DNA of 64,000 nucleotides from Stentor coeruleus. Taxonomy: Eukaryota; Ciliophora; Heterotrichea; Heterotrichida; Stentoridae. The notes under the pieces are model-generated. The model was given only the letters and a program-made list of their open reading frames with translations. It made no database searches and was not told where the DNA came from. Location: NCBI GenBank assembly GCA_001970955.1, contig MPUH01000003.1, positions 1 through 64,000 on the forward strand. Direction: 5' to 3'. Every line of letters begins with the position of its first letter. Position 1 is the first letter of the stretch. Shown here in pieces: positions 22,001-33,393 of this stretch. The position numbers were made by a program, and so were the translations under genes.

Positions 22001-25000
22001 GGGTCAAATATGTTCGACCACCTCCAGGAGTACCCATAGCTGATATAAACCTACAGTCAATAATTTTTTTAAAACTATTATCTTTTCTATCATACCAGCC
22101 ACCATGATCTAAAAATTGTCTCAAAATTTCTATAGGTGGCTGAGCTCCATATTCTTCACTTTCAGGCATATTAAGATCATCAATAAAAATCACACAATAT
22201 TCATTTGGTCTTGGTCCATATACACCTTTACCTCTTTTAATATCAATTTTTGTGTCAATTGTATCTTGAACCTGATTAGCAGTAGTTTGAGCACTAAACC
22301 CAATAAGAACATTTATAAAATTAGGTTCAAGTTTATTAGCTAAAACATCTTTAACATAAACAGTTTTACCTGTACCAGTCCCACCACAGAATAAATGTGG
22401 GATATTAGCTCTAATCATATTTTCTAATAAATATGTATATCTTACTGTATCTGTTGTTGGGACTATAACTTCATTTGGTTGAAGTTTATTAGAAATAGGT
22501 TCATTTATATCAGTAATTCCTGATTCCGACCAATGTTTCCATATTTTTATATCAGAAAGGAAAACATGGTCATAATAACTTCCACTATCTGGGATTGTTG
22601 GTTGGATTTTTTTCCCTTTGTTTTTTATTTCTTGAACATCTCCATTTAATATCCTCCTAAGCCATATATTGAAATTCCTCCTATCAACAACACAAGCCCC
22701 AAGAGACCAAACCATAGAAAACACAAACATACAATCAATAATTTTAATCCTATCTTTTTCTTCAATAGATTCAAACACTGATGGTTTATTCATATAACTA
22801 ATAAAATGTGAAAATAACCTTAACAAAGATACAACTAAATTTTGTCTCATCATTGGCGCTATAAGTTTCATTTTTGTTTCAATTTGTCTTAACGTTGGTT
22901 CTAAAAGCCAATCAATAAGCATATTAACTTCAATTTCTTCGTTTTCTAAAAATGTTGAAGGTAAACCTGTTTTTTTCCATGATAAATATAAAGGCTCCCA
23001 ACCCATTCTTGCTGGTTCCATATATATCATCCCACATCTACTAACTGTAGCTGGAGAAGCTACAGCTAAATCCATAACTTCATATATAAGATTCATATTT
23101 TGTGACATAGCAACAATTTCACCACTAGGTAAACAAAGTTTCTTATTATCATCAAGTACTGTATTCATATTTTCAATCCATAAAGCATCAACTGGTCCAT
23201 CAAATTGTAACCATTTCCTTTGCTTTGTTTCATTTCTTGCAAACATCTTAAAACCTGAAGACAAAACTCCATCTTGCCAATCTTTACTAACTTCATCATA
23301 TGCGCCATAAAGTTGTTTTAAAGTAATTGATTTAGGGTTTAATAAAAATATTAAAACTTCATTTTCATTCATTAAACCTTTTGAAGCAAGTTCACTTAAT
23401 GCACCTGCGAGGATTTTTATAGCTGAAGATTTTCCTGAAAAAGGTAGGCCAACAACCATAAGTCCATGTCTAACTTGTATCATTTCATATAATTGTATAA
23501 CTTTCATTAGAAAATAATCTTTTTCTTGAAGGTTTAAAATTACGCTTTGATGTGATAAAGATGCTTTTAAATGTATATAATCCGGCTCAGGGAGGACTAT
23601 ATCAGGGAAAAGGTCTGAGATAATCCCTTCAAAAAGAGGTAAATCATGTGCAAGAAACTTAGCTAAATTCACATCATTTATCGATCTCAACATAAGTACA
23701 ACTTCAGATTCATCAGGATAGCGTCTTTTTAAAGCTCCAGCTGCAGTTAATACAGATTTTACAGCTCTCATACCATAATCATAATGTTTCTGACTTGACA
23801 ATTGTTCTGAACAAAGCTTATAAGTTGCAACAATTTTCTGAGCTAAAATCCTAGCTTCTTGAAACCCATATGAATAAAGAACATTTTCTGCTATTAAAGA
23901 ATAATCTGGAACCATCATAGCTACAGTTCTAAACAAAGCTTTTAAATTATCAGGTAATTCAGACCTTCCAGCATATCCAGGGTTCATAGTAATAAAACAA
24001 TTACATGTTTTTTTCAATGCTATAGAACTACCTTCGAAATCAAAATTCACCAAATTTTCACGAACTGCATTTTGGATTATAAGCAATTGTTGAGCTACAA
24101 CTGATAAAACCTCAGGGTCAATTCTGTTAAATTCATCAAGACAACTCCACCCACCTGTTGATGCAAGACCTTTAAAGAATTTTCCCATTGCTTTATAATC
24201 AAGACCATCTGAACAATTGAAAACTACACACATTCTTGCTAATGCTTTTGCTAAATCTTTAACAGTTTCAGTTTTACCAGTACCAGCAGGTCCTTCAGGT
24301 GCACCACCATAATAAAGGCTTATAGCTCCACATAAAGTTCTATAGCATCTATCTGTAAGTGGAGTTATGACTAATCTTTCTGAGTTACCAAGGTATTCAT
24401 AAGTATATTCAAGACGAGCGTTAATGATTCTTACTATGATATTTTCATTTTCACTATAATAACGAAGTTGACATTGCCAAGCAAAATCTTCTTTTGATGA
24501 AACTTTTCTAGTAACTAAATCATCAACAACATCTTTGCAATGAACATCTAAGACAATAAGAGCTTTTAATGTACAACGTAATAAATCATCAATATCCCCT
24601 CTGACTAAAATTACGATTTCATCTAATAAAGAATGGCATGTTTTTGCATATGTTTCTAGATCATTTTTATCAAGTTTCGATTCAGTATTTGCCGTCCATT
24701 CACGCATTGAAGCACATAACACTGCTTGACCTTTATTCTCTTGGACCCATTTACTTCTATTATCTTCTTTATAATCTTCAATAGCTCTAGTAATCATTCC
24801 ATGAGTACTTTTTATCATAGTTTCTTCAACTTTTACTAACCATTTCTCAACTGCACCTTCAGCATGTGCTGGGTCGATTATATCAATCTCAACAACTTCA
24901 CCTTCAGGAGAAATCATAGCTGTGATCCTTTGCTCATCATCAAATTTTAAGCTTTTAATCCCTTCAAAGCATTTTTTCAAATGAGGCTGAACTTGAGTTG

Positions 25001-28000
25001 GGTCTCTAGTTTCTTTAAGTATAGATAAAAGTTCTTCATTTGATAAGAAATAAAACCTTGGAAAAATACTTCTTTTGTTTTCCAAGTAATTATTAAGCCC
25101 TTTTTGAACTATTTCTAATTTTTCAAGACAATATGAAAGATTATCGTATAAATTGTCAATACGTGTTACTGTTGTTACTGTTGGGTCTTTATGAGTATGT
25201 TCCATAAGTCTTTTCCATTGTCCATCAACTTCTTTAAAATGCGCTGCTTCTTGAACTAAAGACCTTTGAATATCAGCACTAGCAAAAACAGGTTCAAGAG
25301 CTATCCAATATGATTGAACTTTAAGCCAGACTGATATAATTTTCTGAGAATTCATAAGCCATTCATCCCACATATTAATTCTTATAATATGTACAGCTGC
25401 ATATGGTGACCCTTTCATTGTTTGTATAGTTAGGATTTGCTCTTCAAGTAAAGTTTGGATAATTTCAATTGCAGAACCAAGGTGGATGTATGTTTTAAGT
25501 TCAGTTTTTTCTTTAAGTTCGAATTTAAGGTTTTCCCATTCTTTTTCCATTTTTTCAAGCATTTTCAAATTACTGAATTCCCTTGCAGCAGTTTGCGCTA
25601 TATCTTCAATTTCAGTCATGTATTGATCGATTTCTAAGTTTTGGACTTGTTTAAAAGTTGTTGTTATATCAACTCTAAACGACCCTGGGGGTTTACCTAA
25701 TATTTTCGATATTTTATCAAAGTGTCTTTCTTCAAGCCCTTTTGTTGACACAACTTTCATTACAGGGATATTTTTCATAAATCTCTCTGTTTCTGCAGAT
25801 ACCAGCCCAGCAACTTCAGATAACTTTATAGCTTTTTCCTTAAGCCTTTCTTTCAAAGATTTAGATTTTGATTGCATTTGCTTAACTTCCCTTTCAATAT
25901 CATCTGGGTCTAAATCTTTAACTAACGTCGAGATACAAAAAGCAAATCTTTCAGATACCGCACTAACTAAACTCCATAGTTCATCATAAATATCAACAGT
26001 TTTTTTAGATTCTTCTAACTTTGAAAACTCTGATGGTGTCCATCCTAATAAAGTTTCTTTTTCATTAATCTCTTCCATTTTCTTAACACATTTTTCCAAT
26101 CTAAGCTTAAGATTTGTTATCTGTGGGCAATAATCTTTATAAAGTGACCTTTCACTATCATTTCTATGTTTATTTATCTCTTGTTCTATAACATTCAACT
26201 CTTCTCCAAAAGCTTTTCTAACTTCTCTTAACTGTGAAACAAGGCTATCTTTTTCATTTTGTAGACGCATTTCAACAGCACTTAATGTCCCTAAAATACT
26301 TTTAACCCATACATTACAAGTTTTCAAAGGGGCTAGATTTTCTTCACTAACTTGAAAAGGTGTGTTATACAAAAGCTTAAACCACTCTTTTATATCATTA
26401 AAATCTTCAAAGAGTTTTGGTATATAAATTTCTCTGCATTTTTCTTTATAATCCTCGCTTTCTACAAGTTTTTTTTCAGTATCAGCTTGAGTATTGAGTA
26501 TTGAGTTCATATTATTAAATTCTTTATTTACTTTCATAGCCCGATCTGTATTGGATGATAAAATATGAGAATTAAGTTTGAAGATTATTGACTCACATTC
26601 TTTACATAATGTTCTGTTTAGATCTGTACAATCTACTTCGGTCATATTTAGTCTGATTCTAAAAGGACAAGTTGTTCTTATTTCTTTTTCTAGTGTTTCA
26701 TATTTGGTTATAAGCTCCATATATTCAATTCTTGTATGGTTTTCATGGATGAAAATATCGATTTTTTTTGTGTCAGTTAGAAGAGCAGAATAGCTTTCAT
26801 ATAAATTCAAAGCTCGCATGCTTACTGCGAGGTTGCTACGAGATATTTTTTCTATTTCATTAACAGCTTCAACAATGATTTCGTCATTTTTTTCAACATT
26901 CCATAAGAAAGAACTTCGAGGATTTTCAGCTAATTGCTGATCGGGTCTTGAGATGTTTTCTGATTTTTCGACTATTTTGAATACTATTTTGATTAGCTCA
27001 GAGACAATACTTTCTGGGTTGTCTGAAAATACAATTTTACCATCTTGGGAAACCATTCGGAGTTTGAGGAATGCATTGGGCCAGGTTGAAGGGATGCTTT
27101 CAATCATTTCTGTAGGTTCCGGTAAAGTGCTAAGGTCGAATGATTTGAAGAATTTCTTATAAGCAACAACTGAGTCTGTTATAAGTTGTCGAAGGTGTAT
27201 CGACATAAGTGTACTTGTAGCTTCAAAAAACAGATTAGCTTGTTCTTTATCCATATTTTGAGCTTCTTCTTTAATAATCGAATTCGCATTCTGTATCCAA
27301 TCATTAATCAGTAAATTATGCACATAAGCCATCCTCCCATCTTGTTTTTCTATAAAATCTTCTATAACCATAATATCATATTTATTAGGCAAACTCACCA
27401 AAAGCATAGTTTCAAACTCAGTCCACAATATTTTCAAACCTAAAGAAGCAGGGGAACAAGTACATAAATTATCAGACATCAACATCCTAGCCATCATAAC
27501 ATTAGTCTGCCATTCATCATTAGGTTCAATTCCACAAAAAATCTGTTCTCCATATTCTATTGGTGGCTGAGGATTATTTTCTATTCCTAAACGTTTTCTT
27601 TGATCTAAATCTTTTAATACATAATCAAATATAGCTTTTCTACTTGCCCGATAATAATCTATATTAATCTCATTAAACATTTGATCAGTAATTTCTTCAA
27701 CATAAGTTTTTAATATATATTTCCAATCAGAAGGTACTAAATCTAAAATATTATGCATCCAGATTTGGTTAATTGGGGCAATCATTATAGTGCTGATTTC
27801 ATTTTCTATATAATGCATATATCTTTTCCAATTATAATCTTTTTTTAATGTTTCTGAGTCTTTACCTTCAGCGATAATAGGTAGTCCTTCTCCTGAAGGG
27901 ATCATAGGAATTGTTGGGTTTAAATTTGAATATAAAGTTATTATTGATTCTTGTGGGACGTATTTTATAGACCTGGTCTCTTTATCAATAACTAGTCTTT

Positions 28001-28943
28001 TTGCATGAGGGCTATAAAAAGAAGCAATTCTTGATGATACTGGCATGTATTGTTTATTAAAAGTCATTGGTGCTGCTTGGGTTCTACTATAAATATCTAA
28101 TACTGGGGGAAATTTTGTTTTGGCTAGTGGGGGTTTTTTGAATACTTTAGATAATAAAGCTATAGGGTCATTTGCTAAATTACTATAATCGATAATTCTA
28201 GAATTTGGGTTTAAACCAGCAGCGAGCATTTCTTTACTTAATGTTCGACTGTCAATAAGTTTTATTCTACTGGTGGTTTTAGAGAATTTATCAGTGACAG
28301 ATAGCTTTTCTGATGATAAAGTTTCGAATTTCACTCTTTCTAAAGGTGGTAGTTGGGTGTAACTTTTTCCCATGTCCATAAGTTTCTTTACTGATGACTT
28401 GCCGGTTATTATTCCCTTTTTGTTTCGCCCTTGAGGTATGAAAGTTACTTCACGTTGTTTTGATTTGAATTTCCCTAAGTAACCCAAATCTATTTCCGCA
28501 TGCCGAGAAGAAAGAAGTTGTCCAATCATGGCAAATATTGAGTTCAAAGCTTCAGTGCATAAAGACTTTTCTAGTGAACCTAGTTTAGCAATGGCTACAA
28601 AGTTCACTTTTACACTTGGTTCTGGGATGACAGTATAAGCAAAGTCTGCTTGAATATTTTTAAAAGCTAGCATGTACTGAGATAGAAAATGATCACTAGC
28701 TTGAAATCCAACTGATTTAAAATCGATTCCTGGTATAAAACCAAAGACCCCAAATGATGGGATACTGACTGCTCTTCCTAGGTCCATTTGGCCAGATAGC
28801 CATCTATGAAAAGCATCCCAGCATTGACTATATGCAGCTTGGCTTAGTAGGGAGCTCATTAAGTTTTGCTCTCCATCAAGATTTTTTTCTGCGCAAATAG
28901 AGAAAAGTCTTTCGACTGATATGTAAACCTCACGATCGTCCAT
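16093..28943 (-). CDS. Inner-arm axonemal dynein heavy chain (DNAH3/7/12 type) with N-terminal HU domains
   Basis: The gene has no introns and two assembly joins (17464, 17632); correcting them gives about 4,226 aa. Residues ~28-75 and ~112-175 form two CCDC81-type eukaryotic HU domains ('[19 protein letters not shown]', 'IPSFGVFGF'; then '[15 protein letters not shown]', 'IDLGYLGKF'). Stem and linker follow. P-loops: AAA1 [10 protein letters not shown] (~1551), AAA2 GLPFSGKS (~1831), AAA3 GGTGTGKT (~2186), AAA4 GVGGSGRQS (~2551). The stalk coiled coils and microtubule-binding tip lie at ~2768-3110, and the C-terminal block has '[20 protein letters not shown]'. '[20 protein letters not shown]' and '[16 protein letters not shown]' match DNAH3/7/12. 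It powers ciliary bending as a single-headed inner-arm motor. The HU pair is not in the human relatives as I know them and may set docking or assembly. Confidence 0.93.
17432..17496. other. Assembly join: N at 17464 with duplicated flanks
   Basis: Bases 17432-17463 recur at 17465-17496 within the dynein gene. Removal of 33 bases restores the frame. Confidence 0.92.
17496..17768. other. Assembly join: N at 17632 with duplicated flanks
   Basis: Bases 17496-17631 recur at 17633-17768 with two internal differences (ggagg/ggggg; ttttaat/tttttat). The dynein frame is restored by removing 137 bases. The differences suggest two alleles or a sequencing error. Confidence 0.92.
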
Positions 28944-29289
28944 TTATAAAAGGTTAATAGAAATTGACTTAACTTAGTCAATTGATTTACTTTTTTTTTT
29001 TTTTACAAATTATTGTGATAATGTGGGATATAATAATTAAGATGTTAATGTTTTTGATATATTTTGGATAGAGAGATATTGATAATTGGATTTTAGGTAT
29101 AATAAGTTATTGGATTTATATGTGATTATATAATAAGAGTTAGATTTTGGGAATAGTAATTGGGGGAAATAGGATAATAGATTGAGTAACTGACGGTTTG
29201 TTTTAATAATAAAATAGTTTACATGATGCTTGTAATCTCTTATTTATCTTAACAATTATTTTAATAGTCAAAAAGGATAAAGCTTAGAT
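28944..29289. other. Spacer, presumed dynein promoter region
   Basis: No gene seen. It lies 5' of the dynein gene and 3' of SF3A3. It is C-poor on the plus strand next to the dynein start and turns C-containing near 29,240, again following gene orientation. A run of thymines lies at about 28,990-29,003. Confidence 0.6.
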
Positions 29290-30813
29290 TTATAAAATTC
29301 CCTGTCTTTTAAGGTCGTTGAATTTTTTCCTAGTCATAACATTTCCTAGTGAATCCTCGCATTCTTCTTCATCTTCAGGCCTAAACATATCCAACTGATG
29401 ATCTTGCATGAGTTTCTTATGTAGTTGAACAGCTTCTTCAATCCTTGTAATCTCTCTAAAATGCATTGTATTAGGAATTCTTAAACATCTCATACCATGT
29501 GCATGACGCCATTCTTGAAAATGCCTCTCAAAAGCCCTTCTTCCCCAATAAGAATAATTCCCACAAATCTCGCATTTATATTCCACATTAAGTCCATGAA
29601 GTTTATAAAGCCAATAAGGTATAGGTTTACCATCAAAACCAATAGGCAAATTCAAAGGATTATAAGCAGGACGTTCTTGTTCAGAATCACTACTTTCTTC
29701 TTTTTTTTTCGTCTCAGATTTTTTCTTAAGTTCTTCAATTGGCATCTTAAAAGGCTCCTCCTGATCACTCTCATACAATTCCAGTTCTTCAGCAGTCCTT
29801 GTTTGTTTTTTCCTTATATTATTCATAGAATCCTCAATTATATCACCTAAATTCTCTCTAAGTCTAGTAACAAAACTTTCCTTCCTAGCAATATTTTTCA
29901 GTCTTTCAACCTCACTGAAATCTTCTTCTTCTTCTAATATCTCAGCAATTCTCTCAGCATTTTTCCTATGTTTCATCCCTTTTTTATGCGCTTTATACAC
30001 ATTTCGATTAGTAAAAAGCTTTTTGCAAGGAACACAATACAAAGGATCAACCCTTAAAATTTTAGGTATAAACTCCCATCCTTTAATATTCCTATTTTTC
30101 CAAGCTTCCTCAAAAGCTCTATTGCATATTTCTTCCATTTGTTGAAGATTAAATAATGGTTGGGTCCTTTCAAAAAAACTTTTAAGGTAAATCAATAAAT
30201 TTTCCATATAAACCTCATAATTCCTATCTTTACAAAATATTGGAATTTCATGAAATTGATCAAAAGTAGCTAAAAAAGCTACATAGTCTAAGTATTTGAA
30301 ATTGCACCTTTTGTTGTTTTGGATTTTTTTTAAGTTCATGAATTCCATATAGTTTGTATGAAGATCAACATATCGACCATAACCTTCTTGACCTGAGAAT
30401 TTTGGAATACGAGATTTGTCGTCTAGACTATGGAGGAAAAACCAATTGTCATCGAAGATTTCTGCAGGGGTTCCATATGGAGTGTATTTTTCATGATAGT
30501 CTTTGAGTGAATTGATTTTTTCGTAATAATTCAACCAAACATCTAGAGAACGGTTACCTGTTGAACTTGGACCTGTACGATTACCTTCGAGAAAGGAAAT
30601 TTCTTCACGTTTTAGATGGTCTTCGTCTTGGTAAATTTTTAAGGCTTGGACGCTTCTAGACTGGATTTCGTCGAGGAAAATTTTGATTATGTAGTCAGCT
30701 AAAATCACGTTTCTTGGGTTTTGGGATTTGAAAAACATTGCTTTTACTATCGCTTTTTCGAGATACTCGATTTCTTCTTGGTTTGAACGGAGTTGCTCAA
30801 TCTCAGACGACAT
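29290..30813 (-). CDS. SF3A3: Splicing factor 3A subunit 3 (SF3a60/Prp9)
   Basis: The product is 507 aa in a single exon, close to the human protein length. It belongs to the U2 snRNP SF3a complex, which helps U2 bind the branch site. A C2H2 finger sits at about residue 257-285 ('CVPCKKLFTNRNVYKAHKKG'), and the C-terminal matrin-type finger at about 415-445 ('CEICGNYSYWGRRAFERHF'), followed by 'HAHGMRCLRIPN' and 'FREITRIEEAVQLHKKL', all diagnostic of SF3A3. The region between is acidic and Lys-rich. In a genome with 15-nt introns the fit of SF3a/U2 to such tiny substrates is of special interest, but nothing in this subunit is obviously rearranged. It shares a 188-bp divergent spacer with the next gene. 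Confidence 0.97.
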   Translation of the reverse strand: MSSEIEQLRSNQEEIEYLEKAIVKAMFFKSQNPRNVILADYIIKIFLDEIQSRSVQALKIYQDEDHLKREEISFLEGNRTGPSSTGNRSLDVWLNYYEKINSLKDYHEKYTPYGTPAEIFDDNWFFLHSLDDKSRIPKFSGQEGYGRYVDLHTNYMEFMNLKKIQNNKRCNFKYLDYVAFLATFDQFHEIPIFCKDRNYEVYMENLLIYLKSFFERTQPLFNLQQMEEICNRAFEEAWKNRNIKGWEFIPKILRVDPLYCVPCKKLFTNRNVYKAHKKGMKHRKNAERIAEILEEEEDFSEVERLKNIARKESFVTRLRENLGDIIEDSMNNIRKKQTRTAEELELYESDQEEPFKMPIEELKKKSETKKKEESSDSEQERPAYNPLNLPIGFDGKPIPYWLYKLHGLNVEYKCEICGNYSYWGRRAFERHFQEWRHAHGMRCLRIPNTMHFREITRIEEAVQLHKKLMQDHQLDMFRPEDEEECEDSLGNVMTRKKFNDLKRQGIL

Positions 30814-31001
30814 ATTATGTTTATATAAATAGAAAAGTTTATGTTTAGTGTTGGGATGTTTTTATAGGAATTTTAATTATAATCGTTATTAAATTAGCTG
30901 ATTAGAAGATTTTATGAAACTTTGTAATCACACTTATAAAAAACAAATGCCCTACTGGTTGACATTTTTATCAAATTATTTATAAACTCGTTGAAATATA
31001 T

Positions 31002-32075
31002 ATGAAAACTGTTGAAGAATTAAAGCAAACTCTGAATACCCTTAAAAAAGCTCTGGTTACAGAAAGAGATGAAAAGAAAGAGATCGCTGCTAATTTAGAA
31101 TCAACAAAAGCTAGACTTAGACATATAGATGAAGAAATAGAAAAAAAAGTATCTAATATTCAGATAAACCAACTTAATATCCTTACCGAAAAACAACAAG
31201 AGAATGACGAGGAGTTGATAAAAGCTAAAGATAGATTTAAAAGTCTTCCTAAAGCTAAACCTGTTCCACAAAAGCAATCAGGGTCAGCTAGAAGTATCCA
31301 AGCTCTAGAGCAACAAAATGAAAAGCTCAAAGATGAATACCTAACATTAACTAGAGAAAATAAAGAAGATGAAGAAAAAGCTGGAAAACTTAAACAGTAA
31401 CTGCTATCCAGAGACTTAGAAGCTTTTAACAAAAAACTTAAAAAAAATGATGAGGAACTAAAAGATATAAACAACACATACACAAGTAAAAATGAAGAAA
31501 TTATGAAAAAACTCGACACAATAGCAGAAGAATATTTAGAAACAGCTAAAAACATCACCCGGGCCTCTGAAAAAAACACTGAAATTGAAGATGATTTAAA
31601 CCGTATTACTCGTGCTAACAAAAGAATGCAACAAGATGTTGACAACTTAAAAGAGTTTATTAAAACTAAAACAGAATTATCAAACCGACTTATTGAAAGC
31701 GTAAAATCCCATGAAGCTATAGAATTAAGTTTAGCCAAACAACTACTAAAATACAAATCAGATCTTTTAGACGCGAATACTTTTCACCAAGAATTTGATG
31801 TTAAGGTTTTTAGTCTTATGATAAAATTTAAAGGAGTTTTGATATTGAAGAAAAATAATGAAGGAGAATATGTGATTGAAATACAATATAAAGGGAAATG
31901 TGATACTGTTTTTGTCAAGGAAGTTGATGATGTTTATGAACACCCTTTAAAAGATGATAGGTTTGTGTTATGCTTTAAAAACAAGACTAAAGAAATTATT
32001 GCTGAAGAAAAACTACGCATAGTTACTAGGATTCGTGAACTAATGCAACGATGCCTAGGTATAAATTCATTATAA
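31002..32075 (+). CDS. Unknown coiled-coil protein with small C-terminal domain (two exons)
   Basis: Exons 31002-31396 and 31412-32075 are joined across a 15-nt intron at 31397-31411 (GTAACTGCTATCCAG), giving 352 aa. The retained intron reads TAA immediately. Residues 1-255 are almost continuous coiled coil, with a Pro/Lys-rich break near residue 85 ('KAKPVPQKQSGSARS'). The last ~85 residues form a compact beta-rich unit ('GVLILKKNNEGEYVIEIQYK', then 'DDRFVLCFKNKTKEIIAEEK' and a final helix). No family is recognised. Cytoskeletal or vesicle-tether function would be typical of the architecture but is inference only. Confidence 0.8.
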
Positions 32076-32631
32076 TTATTTTTAATTTTTATATGTGAAG
32101 AAGAAGGTTTTGTATTTATTAACATTTTGATATATGATTTTATGTTGTGAGTTTAAGTTTATCTGAACTTTGATAATTTTTTGATAAAATTTTTTTGTTT
32201 GTTTTATTAATTGAAATGCATAATTTAGATAACTATAGTGATTAAAAATATCACAGATTAGATGAATCCACTTTAAATAGATCAACCTTGTTAAAAAAAT
32301 AAAATAAAACTAAGCTTATTTCCATAAGAATTATAATTTATAAACCTGATCCAAAGNTCATAAGAATTATAATTTATAAGCCTGATCCAAAACTATCTAT
32401 AAACTTATATTTGAAAATTTTATATCTTTATATTAATTTTATATCATTTTAATAATCTCTCCATTAAATCAAAGAATATATAATGACTAAAGAAATATCT
32501 TAATCTCATTATCAAAAACTCTTAGATAATATCATTATATTGATAAAACTAATTATTTTCACTTTAAAATTATAAAATATCATAAATTAAAATCATAAGG
32601 TCTTCATATAGAAAAATTACTGATACTTAAT
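32076..32631. other. Spacer containing an assembly join (N at 32357)
   Basis: No gene seen. Bases about 32323-32355 recur at 32359-32391 with one difference (aaacct/aagcct), so the spacer is about 36 bp shorter than shown. C-poor at the left, G-poor at the right, between two plus-strand genes. Confidence 0.7.
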
Positions 32632-33183
32632 ATGGAAAAGGTGATCGGACTAAAATTTATTTTAAACAGGGATCACAATATCAAAAGTAGAAGTCCTATT
32701 TTTGATAAACTAGAAGGCTTGCAATATATAAAACCAAGACAGAAACTCATAGTCAGAGTTAAAAGACCTCGTTCACAAATTATCGATAATTTTAATGACG
32801 AATCTATTTTGTCTGTACCAAGACAGCTTTCTCCTTCTGAGAACAAGTATTTTCAAGATCAAAATTCCAATAAAGATCCATACTTTCAATTAATATCAGA
32901 AAAATTCACTGAGTTATATTGTCATAATAGCACGGAAAACCTTAAAAGTAATCAGAGATTGACACCTTTGCGAATTTATAACAGAACGAATTTCGATAGA
33001 ATTTTTTCTGAGGAATACGATAAAAGAGATGATTTAAGAATAACCGGGACTTCTGCTACACTATCTAGAAGTAAAGGTAAAAGGAATGATAAAAACAATT
33101 TTCATACAAATTTCTATCAAAAACTTGGAGCTTTGACTAAAGTGGTCATTATTAAAAAGCGAAAGGCTTTAGTTCGTAAGTAA
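32632..33183 (+). CDS. Unknown basic protein
   Basis: The product is 183 aa in one exon with ATG start. It is rich in Lys, Arg, Asn and Ser, with no membrane segment or signal peptide. Short patterns such as 'KPRQKLIVRVKRPRSQIIDN' and 'LTPLRIYNRTNFDRIFSEEY' look like linear motifs in a disordered protein. No family is recognised. Codon use resembles the neighbours, so I believe it is a gene, but the 5' boundary and any further exons are uncertain. Confidence 0.55.
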   Translation: MEKVIGLKFILNRDHNIKSRSPIFDKLEGLQYIKPRQKLIVRVKRPRSQIIDNFNDESILSVPRQLSPSENKYFQDQNSNKDPYFQLISEKFTELYCHNSTENLKSNQRLTPLRIYNRTNFDRIFSEEYDKRDDLRITGTSATLSRSKGKRNDKNNFHTNFYQKLGALTKVVIIKKRKALVRK

Positions 33184-33393
33184 GAAATAATGTAAATTGT
33201 AAAATAAATAACAATAAGAGACTAGTAAATAAGCATAAATTTATAAGAATAATTGATTAATAGATGCAATACAATAGAGATAACGAAAGAAAAAAGGAAA
33301 TATTTTTTACACAAACTATTGATTAAATAAAATTTCAATTATTTAAATCTTTAATGCTCTCCAGAGGGCTTAAGATATTTTAATTGCCCTCAT

